From assembly GCA_900543455.1 (NCBI GenBank), contig UQRR01000121.1:1-5389 (forward strand): a DNA stretch of 5,389 nucleotides, written 5' to 3'. The translations under genes and the position numbers were made by a program. The notes beneath the pieces are model-generated. The model had not been told where the DNA came from. It did no database searches and saw only the letters and a program-made list of their open reading frames with translations. The DNA comes from an uncultured Dialister sp. GTDB lineage: Bacteria; Bacillota; Negativicutes; Veillonellales; Dialisteraceae. Shown here piece by piece: positions 1 through 5,167 of the stretch; within the stretch, counting starts at the first letter, position 1, and each line of letters starts with the position of its first letter.

Positions 1-25
1 AAACTAGCGGTTTTCTCGTATCGCA

Positions 26-72
26 AACCTAATCCCTAGCTACTAATCCCTAGTCACCAGCCACTCATCCCC
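26..72 (-). repeat. Degenerate heptamer repeat array, locus 1
   Basis: Read on the minus strand, this stretch is a run of 7-bp units in register: GAGTGGC, TGGTGAC, TAGGGAT, TAGTAGC, TAGGGAT and a decayed TAGGTTT. They follow directly after the yraN stop codon. The same units recur at four other intergenic loci in the window. No terminator is visible between yraN and the array. Confidence 0.8.
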
Positions 73-76
73 GCTT

Positions 77-430
77 TCAAAACGCATTCCTGATATGATG
101 AAACTTCACAGTCCCATCCGCCATCTGCATGACTTCGACGACGTCGAAACGGATGCGCCGGCCTTCTATATGGCGGCTGCACGCGAAGGCTTTCGCTGTA
201 TAGCGGATGTGCTGCTGCTTGAAGGGCGTCACCGCTTCCTTTGGTTCTCCATAGCGACGGTTTGTGCGGCTCTTGACCTCGATGAATACCAGCGTCTCTC
301 CATCTTCCATGATGAGGTCGATCTCCCCATGGGTACGCTTGAAATTGCGTGCGAGAAAGTGGTAACCCTTCCCTTCCAGATATTTTTCTGCCGCCGTTTC
401 TCCGTCGCGGCCAAAGCGGGTCGTCTGCAT
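77..430 (-). CDS. yraN: YraN family protein (UPF0102), nuclease-like fold
   Basis: The 117-residue product has the usual YraN length and architecture. The N-terminus carries RFGRDGETAAEKYLEGKGY, typical of the family. GEIDLI (35-40) and FIEVKSR (49-55) follow, giving the Asp and Glu-x-Lys pattern of the PD-(D/E)xK restriction-endonuclease-like fold, and RFDVVEV (94-100) closes the core. The family is cytosolic. It is widespread and poorly characterised, and is assumed to act on nucleic acid, possibly in recombination or repair. The ATG at 430 is preceded by a good AAGGAG ribosome site about 7 nt upstream, so this start is favoured. In many genomes yraN sits next to rnhB; here the upstream neighbour is an acyl-CoA ligase behind a terminator, so it probably has its own promoter. 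Family assignment is secure; biochemical role is not. Confidence 0.93.
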   Translation of the reverse strand: MQTTRFGRDGETAAEKYLEGKGYHFLARNFKRTHGEIDLIMEDGETLVFIEVKSRTNRRYGEPKEAVTPFKQQHIRYTAKAFACSRHIEGRRIRFDVVEVMQMADGTVKFHHIRNAF

Positions 431-500
431 AGTATATCTCCTTGGCTATATGGCGCTTTCCGCCTGCCTAGTCCCGGCGAGCGAGACCATTCTTTATTCT

Positions 501-529
501 ATTCTCTATCCTCCCCGCTGTTTCGTCAA
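501..529 (-). promoter_or_regulatory. Candidate promoter for yraN
   Basis: On the minus strand, TTGACG (524-529) and GAGAAT (501-506) are separated by 17 bp. The -35 matches consensus at 5 of 6 positions and the -10 at 4 of 6. It lies between the upstream terminator and the yraN start, where a promoter is expected. The -10 is weak and neighbouring A/T-rich hexamers could serve instead. Confidence 0.35.
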
Positions 530-578
530 TGAAAGAACGTCGGTATATGCAAACGGTATCAATAATGACTTTCTCATG

Positions 579-617
579 AAAAAAAGTAATAGCAGAGACA
601 TGGTCTGCTATTACTTT
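579..617 (-). terminator. Intrinsic terminator after the acyl-CoA ligase gene
   Basis: A perfect 14-bp stem (AAAGTAATAGCAGA against TCTGCTATTACTTT, arms 604-617 and 583-596) with a 7-nt loop begins 2 nt after the ligase stop codon. On the minus strand it runs straight into seven T residues. This is a textbook Rho-independent terminator. It separates the ligase transcript from yraN. The A-rich side also gives some potential for termination in the other direction. Confidence 0.9.
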
Positions 618-619
618 CC

Positions 620-1963
620 TCATCCCAAAGAAACTGCTTCCGCCATCGCAAGAAGTCGTTTCCGATCCGTCTTCCCTGTAGATGTTTTCGGGATAGATGC
701 CACGCGAAGGATACGGTGCGGGATCTCCCAGGCACGAAGCTTTCCCGCAAGAAGGCTCATAAGTGCAGCATCCGACGCAGGCACCTCACCGGAGAGAAAG
801 GCGATCAGGCGGTCATCCCCATTCGCCAGCTTTTCTCCGATGACTTCCGCCTCCTCGACGCCGGGCAGCATCAGAAGATGGGACAGTACCTTCTGGCGGC
901 TCACATGATTTCCCTTGATGTGATACTGATCCTCTCTGCGCCCGAGGAAGTAGAGCATCCCCTCCTCATCGAGACGGCCCATGTCGTGACAGGTGAGAGG
1001 ATGCCTAGCCCCTTCGACGGCATACGGCGTATCCACGTAGATTTCTTCATCCCTGATAGAAATCGAAATCCCCGGGAACGGCCACCCCACCGCATTCGGA
1101 TGGAGCAGGATATCCTTCCCTTCGATATAGCTCACATAGCTTAGTTCGGACGCGCCATAGTAGAGGATGGTACGGCTCATCGGGAAATGCCGGGTAAGCG
1201 CATCCAGGAGCCGCTTCGTCATGAGCTGCGAGCCTGTCAGAATATGCGTGACAGACATGGCTTCCCCTCTGACGCGGCAAAGGGCGGAGAGCTTCGAGGG
1301 GATCATATAGACATGCGTCGCCTGCGTCCGTCTGATGTCTTTCATCCATGTCTTTGGCTGCACAGCCTCCGTCCCTGCGATCGTCGCCCCCGCATAGAGG
1401 AAGGCCATCAGCATATTCAGATTCCCTGTGAAAGCCATCGAACCGGACAGATAAAGCACCGCCTGCCTATTGATATGAAAAATATCATTCTGCACAGGGA
1501 AGAAATCTCGCCAGCTCGCCTCTTTCCGAAAGAGTACCTTGGCAAGGCCGCTCGTCCCCGAGGTCAGTACGCCAAAGTCGGCGCAGGCTCCCGTCTCATT
1601 GCCTTCAAGCTGCCAGAGTTCTCCCGCCGGCTGCATCTTTAGCCCTTCAAAGCAGGTATCGGAAAGGAGTCCTCCGATCGGGCGCTCTTTCAGAAGAGCG
1701 GCGATGTCCTCTTCCTTCAGGTATTCGTGGAGCAGCACCGGCACGGCCCCTGCCATCATCGCTCCAAGGAAATAGAGCACCTGCGAGGGAGGATCGGAAA
1801 AGCGCAGTCCCAGCACCTGCCCCCGCCATGGAGATAGAGACGCCGCGATAGCACAGACGCGCGAGTACGCCTCGCTATATGACAGTGCTTCTCCCCGCCA
1901 TAAGAGAAAAATCTGCTCAGGGGACTTCTCGGCCCAGCGTTTTAAATCATCATATAAATGCAT
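620..1963 (-). CDS. AMP-forming acyl-CoA synthetase / acyl-acid ligase (ANL superfamily)
   Basis: The product is 447 residues. Visible ANL motifs are the phosphate-binding loop LTSGTSGLAK (133-142), YYGASE (268-273, motif A5), the HDMGRLDEEG...GRRED region (326-345, motif A7 and hinge), and the C-terminal PKTSTGKTDRK (425-435), whose Lys431 fits the adenylation lysine. The expected reaction is ATP-dependent activation of a carboxylate to acyl-AMP, then a thioester. It is shorter than ordinary fatty-acyl-CoA synthetases (about 500-560 residues), and the A7 motif begins HDM instead of TGD, although the key Asp is kept. The start at 1963 was chosen because AGGAAG lies 8 nt upstream; an in-frame ATG at 2002 has no ribosome site. 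Nearby thiolase and hydratase-like genes suggest a shared acyl-CoA pathway. In Bacillus subtilis the similar YhfT is linked to a BioY gene. Substrate is unknown; o-succinylbenzoate or an amino-acid substrate cannot be excluded. Confidence 0.88.
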   Translation of the reverse strand: MHLYDDLKRWAEKSPEQIFLLWRGEALSYSEAYSRVCAIAASLSPWRGQVLGLRFSDPPSQVLYFLGAMMAGAVPVLLHEYLKEEDIAALLKERPIGGLLSDTCFEGLKMQPAGELWQLEGNETGACADFGVLTSGTSGLAKVLFRKEASWRDFFPVQNDIFHINRQAVLYLSGSMAFTGNLNMLMAFLYAGATIAGTEAVQPKTWMKDIRRTQATHVYMIPSKLSALCRVRGEAMSVTHILTGSQLMTKRLLDALTRHFPMSRTILYYGASELSYVSYIEGKDILLHPNAVGWPFPGISISIRDEEIYVDTPYAVEGARHPLTCHDMGRLDEEGMLYFLGRREDQYHIKGNHVSRQKVLSHLLMLPGVEEAEVIGEKLANGDDRLIAFLSGEVPASDAALMSLLAGKLRAWEIPHRILRVASIPKTSTGKTDRKRLLAMAEAVSLG

Positions 1964-2031
1964 AGCCTGTTCTTCCTGTTCATGACATGAAATCTGATAC
2001 ATTGGGATTTCTGAAATTTGAAAGCAAGTAT

Positions 2032-2090
2032 GAGGGATGAGTAGCTAGGGATTAGGAGCCGCAAGTAACTGGTGACTAGTCACTAAATAC
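2032..2090 (+). repeat. Degenerate heptamer repeat array, locus 2
   Basis: Plus-strand units in register are GAGGGAT, GAGTAGC, TAGGGAT, TAGGAGC, a 3-nt slip, AAGTAAC, TGGTGAC, TAGTCAC and TAAATAC. The array lies in the gap between the ligase start (1963) and the thiolase stop (2230), on the opposite strand to the genes. It continues into the shared tail described separately. Confidence 0.8.
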
Positions 2091-2149
2091 CACCTTCGGG
2101 CATCGCCATTATTTATACTTCGCGGCGCTTCTATATTTTTATGCGCCGC
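2084..2149 (+). repeat. Shared tail of a dispersed intergenic repeat, copy A
   Basis: After the heptamers this segment reads GGCATCGCC, ATTTATAC and TCGCGGCGCTT with short variable spacers. The same blocks occur in the same order at 5258-5304. A 7-bp inverted repeat, GCGGCGC (2122-2128) and GCGCCGC (2143-2149), flanks an A/T-rich 14-nt loop at its far edge. That hairpin has no T tract, so it is not a terminator. Function is unknown. Confidence 0.65.
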
Positions 2150-2155
2150 ACCACC

Positions 2156-2176
2156 ATTTCTCATTTCTCATTTCTC
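2156..2176 (+). repeat. Three exact copies of ATTTCTC
   Basis: The 7-bp unit ATTTCTC occurs three times without mismatch and starts a fourth copy. On the minus strand the unit is GAGAAAT, which differs from the GAGGGAT unit at 2032 by two transitions. It may be a decayed member of the same repeat class or an independent slippage tract. Confidence 0.75.
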
Positions 2177-2205
2177 ATTCAATCGAGGCTTTCAAACGTA
2201 GTCAA
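2177..2205 (-). promoter_or_regulatory. Weak candidate promoter upstream of the ligase gene
   Basis: On the minus strand, TTGACT (2200-2205) and TTGAAT (2177-2182) are 17 bp apart. The -35 matches consensus at 5 of 6 positions and the -10 at 4 of 6. It lies just after the thiolase stop and could start a separate ligase transcript. It would give a leader of about 200 nt that crosses the repeat element. Confidence 0.25.
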
Positions 2206-2229
2206 GGGACGGCACAACCCCTGAAACCA

Positions 2230-3390
2230 TTATGCATCTCTTCCTATCTTGTTTTCTATCAGTATCGCTTCCGCGACGCCGCCCGCAGCCGGGATCGCGC
2301 AGACACCATACCGCCCGTTTTCCTGCTGCAGGATCGCCATCAGATGGATCATGATTTCCGCCCCGGACGCCCCATAGGGGTGTCCATAAGCCAGCGCACC
2401 GCCCCAGCGGTTCAGTCGATCCTTCACAGAGGGATGCCGCTTGATGAAATCAGCACTGATGACCGCGAAGGCTTCATTGTACTCGAAAGCATCGACATCT
2501 TCATACGAAAGCCCTTCCCGCGATAAAAGCTGGGAGACCGCCTGGTCCGCCATGAGAGGCGGGCAAGCCGCATCGCCGCCGGATGCGCGCACCGCTTTGA
2601 TTTCCGCCATCGGACGCGCGCCGTGCGCCTTCACCCAGTCTTCGGAAGCGAGTGCCACAAAAGCCGCCCCATCATTCATCGTGCAGGCATTCGCCGCCGT
2701 GAGTATCCCATCCGGCACATCCGTCACATGCGGCGCTCTTGCCAGCAGGCGCTCGCTCATCCGCGCGCGGATGGCCTCATCCCTTGTACTGCCAAAGAGA
2801 GGCACGATATACGGCGCGAGCCAGCCTTCTTTCTCTGCGCGGCTCGCCCGCTCATGGCTAAGAAGGGCTGCCTCGTCCGCTTCTTCTTTGGAAATCCCTG
2901 CTTTCTTTGCCGCGCGCTCCGCGCCCAGAAGCATCGCATCATCACTAAATTCCCCCGGGCGGAACTGTGCCGCTGTGAATTCAGGATTTCTCATTCGGCT
3001 TCTTTCATCCCAGTCCTGATAGATACGGCGCGGTGCGAGCGAAGCACTCTCGGCTCCGCCTGCAAGGATGAAGTCCGCCATCCCGGCGGCAATCTTTGCT
3101 GCGGAGAGATCAATCGCTGCCAGAGCGGATGCACACTGGAGATCCACCGTCATAGCCGGAACTTCTTCCGGAAGACCCGCCTCAAGGACCGTGAGGCGGC
3201 CGATATTTCCTCCCGGCCCCACTGCATTCCCGCAAAGCACCAGATCCGGAAGCATTGCCTTCCCGTACTTTGACCACACCCTGTGAAGAACTTCGCCGCC
3301 AAGCACCTCAGGCCGCACCGTCTTAAAGATGCCATATCGGATACCGATATGGCTGCGCAGCCCGCCCAAAAGATACACCCGATCTCTCAT
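2230..3390 (-). CDS. Thiolase family protein (acetyl-CoA C-acyltransferase-like)
   Basis: This 386-residue product has the normal thiolase length and all main catalytic positions. Cys86 in VDLQCASAL fits the acylated nucleophile. NEAF lies at 305-308, and His337 in GHPYGASGAE fits the His of the GHPxGxTG loop. Cys364 in VCAIPAAGG fits the second, acid/base cysteine. NACTMNDGAA (234-243) is the usual substrate-loop block. Family members condense or cleave 3-ketoacyl-CoA in the cytosol. The final loop is unusual: CAIPAAGG replaces the common C-x-GGG, and the nucleophile is followed by ASAL instead of GSGL. The start at 3390 overlaps the preceding stop as ATGA and has AAGGA 8 nt upstream, so the genes are translationally coupled; the in-frame ATG at 3429 would bury the start inside the previous gene. 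It resembles the B. subtilis YhfS type of thiolase by context. Direction and chain length are unknown. Confidence 0.92.
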   Translation of the reverse strand: MRDRVYLLGGLRSHIGIRYGIFKTVRPEVLGGEVLHRVWSKYGKAMLPDLVLCGNAVGPGGNIGRLTVLEAGLPEEVPAMTVDLQCASALAAIDLSAAKIAAGMADFILAGGAESASLAPRRIYQDWDERSRMRNPEFTAAQFRPGEFSDDAMLLGAERAAKKAGISKEEADEAALLSHERASRAEKEGWLAPYIVPLFGSTRDEAIRARMSERLLARAPHVTDVPDGILTAANACTMNDGAAFVALASEDWVKAHGARPMAEIKAVRASGGDAACPPLMADQAVSQLLSREGLSYEDVDAFEYNEAFAVISADFIKRHPSVKDRLNRWGGALAYGHPYGASGAEIMIHLMAILQQENGRYGVCAIPAAGGVAEAILIENKIGRDA

Positions 3391-3893
3391 TCCCTGCTTC
3401 CTTTCCGCTGCCATTCTCCGGCAAAGCACAATGTATCCGTATACCCGAGGAGCTGATCTCCCTCTTTCTTCAGATATACCATCTCCCCTGCCCTGACAGG
3501 ATGATGGAAACGAAGCCGGATTGCCTTTCCCGGATACATGGCGGCCAGCGACACCAGCAGCTGAAAACCGCTCACGATCGGCTGCGATCCCTGATGGATC
3601 GCATTATGATCCCCCAAGGCATCGCTGAAGTGATGTACCTCCTCAGCGGTAAACAGCCGCCACGGCTCTCCCTCCCGTTCCTTCCGCGGACATTTTCCCT
3701 CGCGGAGAGGAAGGAGCACCATAGAAAGCGTCCCGCCTTCTATACCTGCAGAAAGGCGGATGAGCCGCCCCTCTTTGACATGCACCCCGCAGGAAGCCTT
3801 CGGCATGCCTTCTTTCCAGGAAATCTCCGCCATCACCATCCCCTGCCATGCGTCTTTCCATACGCCGCAGAGCATTCGCATTTGTTCTTCCAT
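3387..3893 (-). CDS. MaoC/hotdog-type hydratase-like protein
   Basis: The 168-residue product has an unassigned N-terminal half followed by a recognisable MaoC-like hotdog segment. FSDALGDHNAIH (89-100) fits the hydratase 2 motif, with Asp95 and His100 at the D-x4-H spacing of (R)-specific enoyl-CoA hydratases such as PhaJ. PIVSGFQLLVSL (105-116) fits the hotdog helix, and IRLRFHHPVRAGE (125-137) the following strand. Family members add water to trans-2-enoyl-CoA. The loop between His100 and PIVSG is only four residues, much shorter than usual, so the active site may be altered. Residues 1-80 could be a degenerate second hotdog, as in longer FAS dehydratase-like proteins. The ATG at 3893 has GGAGG about 6 nt upstream; a GTG at 3932 lies inside a terminator hairpin and has no good site. 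The stop overlaps the thiolase start by 4 nt, so the two proteins are probably made together. Catalytic activity is inferred. Confidence 0.75.
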   Translation of the reverse strand: MEEQMRMLCGVWKDAWQGMVMAEISWKEGMPKASCGVHVKEGRLIRLSAGIEGGTLSMVLLPLREGKCPRKEREGEPWRLFTAEEVHHFSDALGDHNAIHQGSQPIVSGFQLLVSLAAMYPGKAIRLRFHHPVRAGEMVYLKKEGDQLLGYTDTLCFAGEWQRKGSRE

Positions 3894-3903
3894 AGAGCCT
3901 CCG

Positions 3904-3938
3904 AAAAAAGCTGTGACAGCATGGACTGTCACAGCTTT
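3904..3938 (-). terminator. Terminator or attenuator hairpin between bioY and the hydratase-like gene
   Basis: The stem is a perfect 13 bp (AAAGCTGTGACAG with CTGTCACAGCTTT, arms 3926-3938 and 3907-3919) with a 6-nt loop, and on the minus strand it runs into six T residues. It follows the bioY stop by about 45 nt and ends roughly 10 nt before the hydratase-like gene's start, right against its ribosome site. There is no room for a promoter between hairpin and gene, so the downstream genes must be reached by read-through. Confidence 0.85.
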
Positions 3939-3955
3939 GAAATGATTTGGGTCAG

Positions 3956-3983
3956 AGGTGACTAGTCACTAGTCACTAGTCCG
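3956..3983 (+). repeat. Degenerate heptamer repeat array, locus 3
   Basis: Four units in register, AGGTGAC, TAGTCAC, TAGTCAC and TAGTCCG, directly abut the bioY stop codon. GTGACTAGTCAC inside it is a perfect 12-bp palindrome. It is the shortest and most regular of the arrays and lies between bioY and the terminator-like hairpin. Confidence 0.75.
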
Positions 3984-4520
3984 CTATCGACTTTCCACCA
4001 GTGACTTGCGATACTTCGCCACCAGGAAAGAAGCGAGGATGATCTTGGCCAGATCGCCTGGCAGGAAGGGGAACATGCACATCACCATCGCCGGCCACAG
4101 GCCTGTACCGGTGAGGAACATGAACCAGCCGATCCCCATCACGTAGCAGACTGCCGTACCTGCCAATGTCGCAACGAGCATCGACTTGAAGGAATGCCCG
4201 AGCTTTTCAGATACCAGCCCCACCACGAAAGCCATCGGCGCAAAGCCAAGGATGAATCCGCCCGAAGGCCCTGCAAGGACAGAGATTCCCGCACGCATCA
4301 TCGAAAAGACCGGCACACCGGCTGCCCCCAGAATGAGGTAGATCAAAAGAGCGAGAAGCCCATAGCGTTTCCCGAGAAATCCCCCAGCCATCAGCACGCC
4401 GAACGTCCCGAGCGTGATCGGCACGGGCTGGATCGGAATGGTCAGCTGCGAGCACACCGCGCACACCGCAGCAAAGAGCGCACACAGGACCTGCATACGG
4501 ATCGAATGATTTGTATTCAT
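3984..4520 (-). CDS. bioY: BioY biotin transporter, substrate-binding (S) component
   Basis: The 178-residue hydrophobic product has standard BioY length and about six membrane segments. Hallmarks are TIPIQPVPITLGTFGVLMAG (27-46), GKRYGLLALLIYLILGAAGVPVF (50-72) and the signature AGPSGGFILGF (83-93), followed by FPFLPGDLAKIILA (150-163) near the C-terminus. BioY is the biotin-binding S component of an ECF importer in the cytoplasmic membrane. EcfA and EcfT are not encoded here, so it probably uses a shared module elsewhere or acts alone. The ATG at 4520 has a perfect AGGAGGT site about 7 nt upstream. A consensus promoter overlapped by a BirA-type operator lies about 115-165 bp upstream, so repression by BirA when biotin is plentiful is expected. 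A hairpin and thiolase-pathway genes follow. Identification is very secure. Confidence 0.97.
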   Translation of the reverse strand: MNTNHSIRMQVLCALFAAVCAVCSQLTIPIQPVPITLGTFGVLMAGGFLGKRYGLLALLIYLILGAAGVPVFSMMRAGISVLAGPSGGFILGFAPMAFVVGLVSEKLGHSFKSMLVATLAGTAVCYVMGIGWFMFLTGTGLWPAMVMCMFPFLPGDLAKIILASFLVAKYRKSLVESR

Positions 4521-4581
4521 GGATATGACCTCCTGGAAATTGGCAAAGACAAGAAGCCGAAGGTGTAAGGTGCAAAGTTTT

Positions 4582-4612
4582 CCTACCAGCCACTAGTCAC
4601 TCCCAATCCCTG
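4582..4612 (-). repeat. Degenerate heptamer repeat array, locus 4, in the bioY leader
   Basis: Read on the minus strand, the units are CAGGGAT, a 3-nt TGG slip, GAGTGAC, TAGTGGC and TGGTAGG. The array falls between the predicted transcription start (about 4627) and the bioY ribosome site, so it would be transcribed in the 5' leader. The slip before GAGTGAC is shared with locus 5. Confidence 0.7.
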
Positions 4613-4633
4613 CCAACTATATTTGATGTGCTT

Positions 4634-4662
4634 ATTATAAAGTGCGAAAAACCGTTTGTCAA
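4634..4662 (-). promoter_or_regulatory. Consensus sigma-70-type promoter of bioY
   Basis: On the minus strand TTGACA (4657-4662) and TATAAT (4634-4639) are both perfect and separated by exactly 17 bp. Transcription would start near 4627, giving a bioY leader of about 105 nt. The -35 box lies inside one half of the inverted repeat, so a bound repressor would block RNA polymerase. A promoter this strong needs tight control. Confidence 0.9.
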
Positions 4663-4692
4663 CTCGGCATATTTAACAGTTGACAAACGGTT
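4647..4692 (-). terminator. Possible gtrA terminator coinciding with the biotin operator
   Basis: The perfect inverted repeat extends to 15 bp per arm (AACCGTTTGTCAACT at 4650-4664, complement at 4678-4692) with a 13-nt loop, beyond what a 9-bp operator half-site needs. On the minus strand it ends in five T residues. It lies about 32 nt after the gtrA stop, so it could end that transcript. The loop is long and the stem only moderately GC-rich, so this role is uncertain. Confidence 0.4.
4656..4686. promoter_or_regulatory. BirA-type biotin operator
   Basis: TTGTCAACT (4656-4664) and AGTTGACAA (4678-4686) form an inverted repeat with a 13-bp spacer. The half-sites resemble the bacterial BirA signal (about TTGTWAACY and its complement). 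The spacer is a little shorter than the roughly 14-16 bp I recall for known sites. Position upstream of bioY and overlap with the -35 box agree with repression by biotinyl-AMP-bound BirA. The birA gene itself is not in the window. Confidence 0.8.
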
Positions 4693-4723
4693 AACAGTAG
4701 AACAATACCGCACACGGATTTCC

Positions 4724-5149
4724 TTACGCATGTCCATGCAGGATGAAGCGCTTAGTGAAATAATTCCAGACCATCACGATGGCGGAAGCCACGACTTTCG
4801 AAAACATATACCATATCCCAAGAAGGTCGATGCAGCACCACATGACAAGCTGATTCAGCCCCAGCCCCATGAGAGACGTCACGATAAAGAGCACCATCTG
4901 CTTCGTACTCTGATTCTCTGCATGAAAGACCACATAGACGCAGAGAATGTAATTCACAAGGAGGGAACTCGTAAAAGCGATCGGCGCAGAAACCAGCGGC
5001 GGAAAACCACCGTACTCCGTCAATGTGAAAAGCAGGACATACTCTAAGAGGAAGCACCCGCCCCCGACAGCAAGGAAACGAAAAACTTCCCAGAAACGAT
5101 CCATGGAAGGGAAAATCTTCAAAATAAGCGACTCTAAAAATGCAGGCAT
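4724..5149 (-). CDS. GtrA family membrane protein
   Basis: The 141-residue product has the length and four membrane segments (about 23-43, 52-75, 84-108 and 112-132) of the GtrA family. Typical blocks are FRFLAVGG (23-30) entering the first segment, LVNYILCVYVVF (64-75) at the end of the second, and VWNYFTKRFIL (127-137) at the C-terminus. Family members sit in the cytoplasmic membrane and are linked to cell-surface polysaccharide synthesis, often proposed to flip polyprenyl-phosphate-linked sugars. No glycosyltransferase gene, the usual partner, is visible next to it; one could lie beyond the window edge. The ATG at 5149 has AAAGGA about 7 nt upstream. Upstream lies a repeat-filled, gene-free stretch with no clear promoter. 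Its link to bioY appears to be location only. Family call is secure; the exact substrate is unknown. Confidence 0.9.
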   Translation of the reverse strand: MPAFLESLILKIFPSMDRFWEVFRFLAVGGGCFLLEYVLLFTLTEYGGFPPLVSAPIAFTSSLLVNYILCVYVVFHAENQSTKQMVLFIVTSLMGLGLNQLVMWCCIDLLGIWYMFSKVVASAIVMVWNYFTKRFILHGHA

Positions 5150-5167
5150 AATATGTTCCTTTGGGAA

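Noticed and set aside
95..532. Plus-strand open frame of 145 codons opposite yraN
   Set aside because: It overlaps the well-supported yraN gene on the other strand, has no recognisable motif, and its start has no clear ribosome site.
1964..2002. Upstream ATG extending the ligase by 13 residues
   Set aside because: There is no ribosome site before 2002, while the ATG at 1963 has AGGAAG at good spacing and begins with the usual family N-terminus.
2122..2149. GCGGCGC/GCGCCGC hairpin as a thiolase terminator
   Set aside because: The 7-bp stem has a 14-nt loop and is not followed by a T tract in either direction.
2195..2223. GGGACGG-type dispersed motif near the thiolase stop
   Set aside because: It faintly resembles a repeat I recall from Firmicutes, but there is only one short copy in the window, so it cannot be supported.
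2441..3273. Long plus-strand open frames (192 and 216 codons) opposite the thiolase
   Set aside because: They are antisense to a gene with complete thiolase motifs, have low-complexity Ser/Ala/Arg-rich composition, and show no domain.
3894..3932. GTG start extending the hydratase-like protein by 13 residues
   Set aside because: The added residues are encoded by the terminator hairpin, and the ATG at 3893 has GGAGG at good distance.
3501..3965. Plus-strand open frame of 154 codons opposite the hydratase-like gene
   Set aside because: It has no family motif, and its C-terminal end runs through a terminator hairpin and the heptamer array.
4521..4627. Riboswitch in the bioY leader
   Set aside because: I saw no conserved aptamer pattern or terminator/antiterminator pair; the operator at the promoter is a sufficient explanation for control.
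4680..4708. Divergent plus-strand promoter from the second TTGACA
   Set aside because: The -35 is perfect by symmetry of the inverted repeat, but the sequence 17 bp downstream (CAATAC) is a poor -10 and no plus-strand gene follows.
4628..5047. Plus-strand open frame of 139 codons opposite gtrA
   Set aside because: It begins inside the bioY promoter and operator and is antisense to a clear GtrA-family protein.
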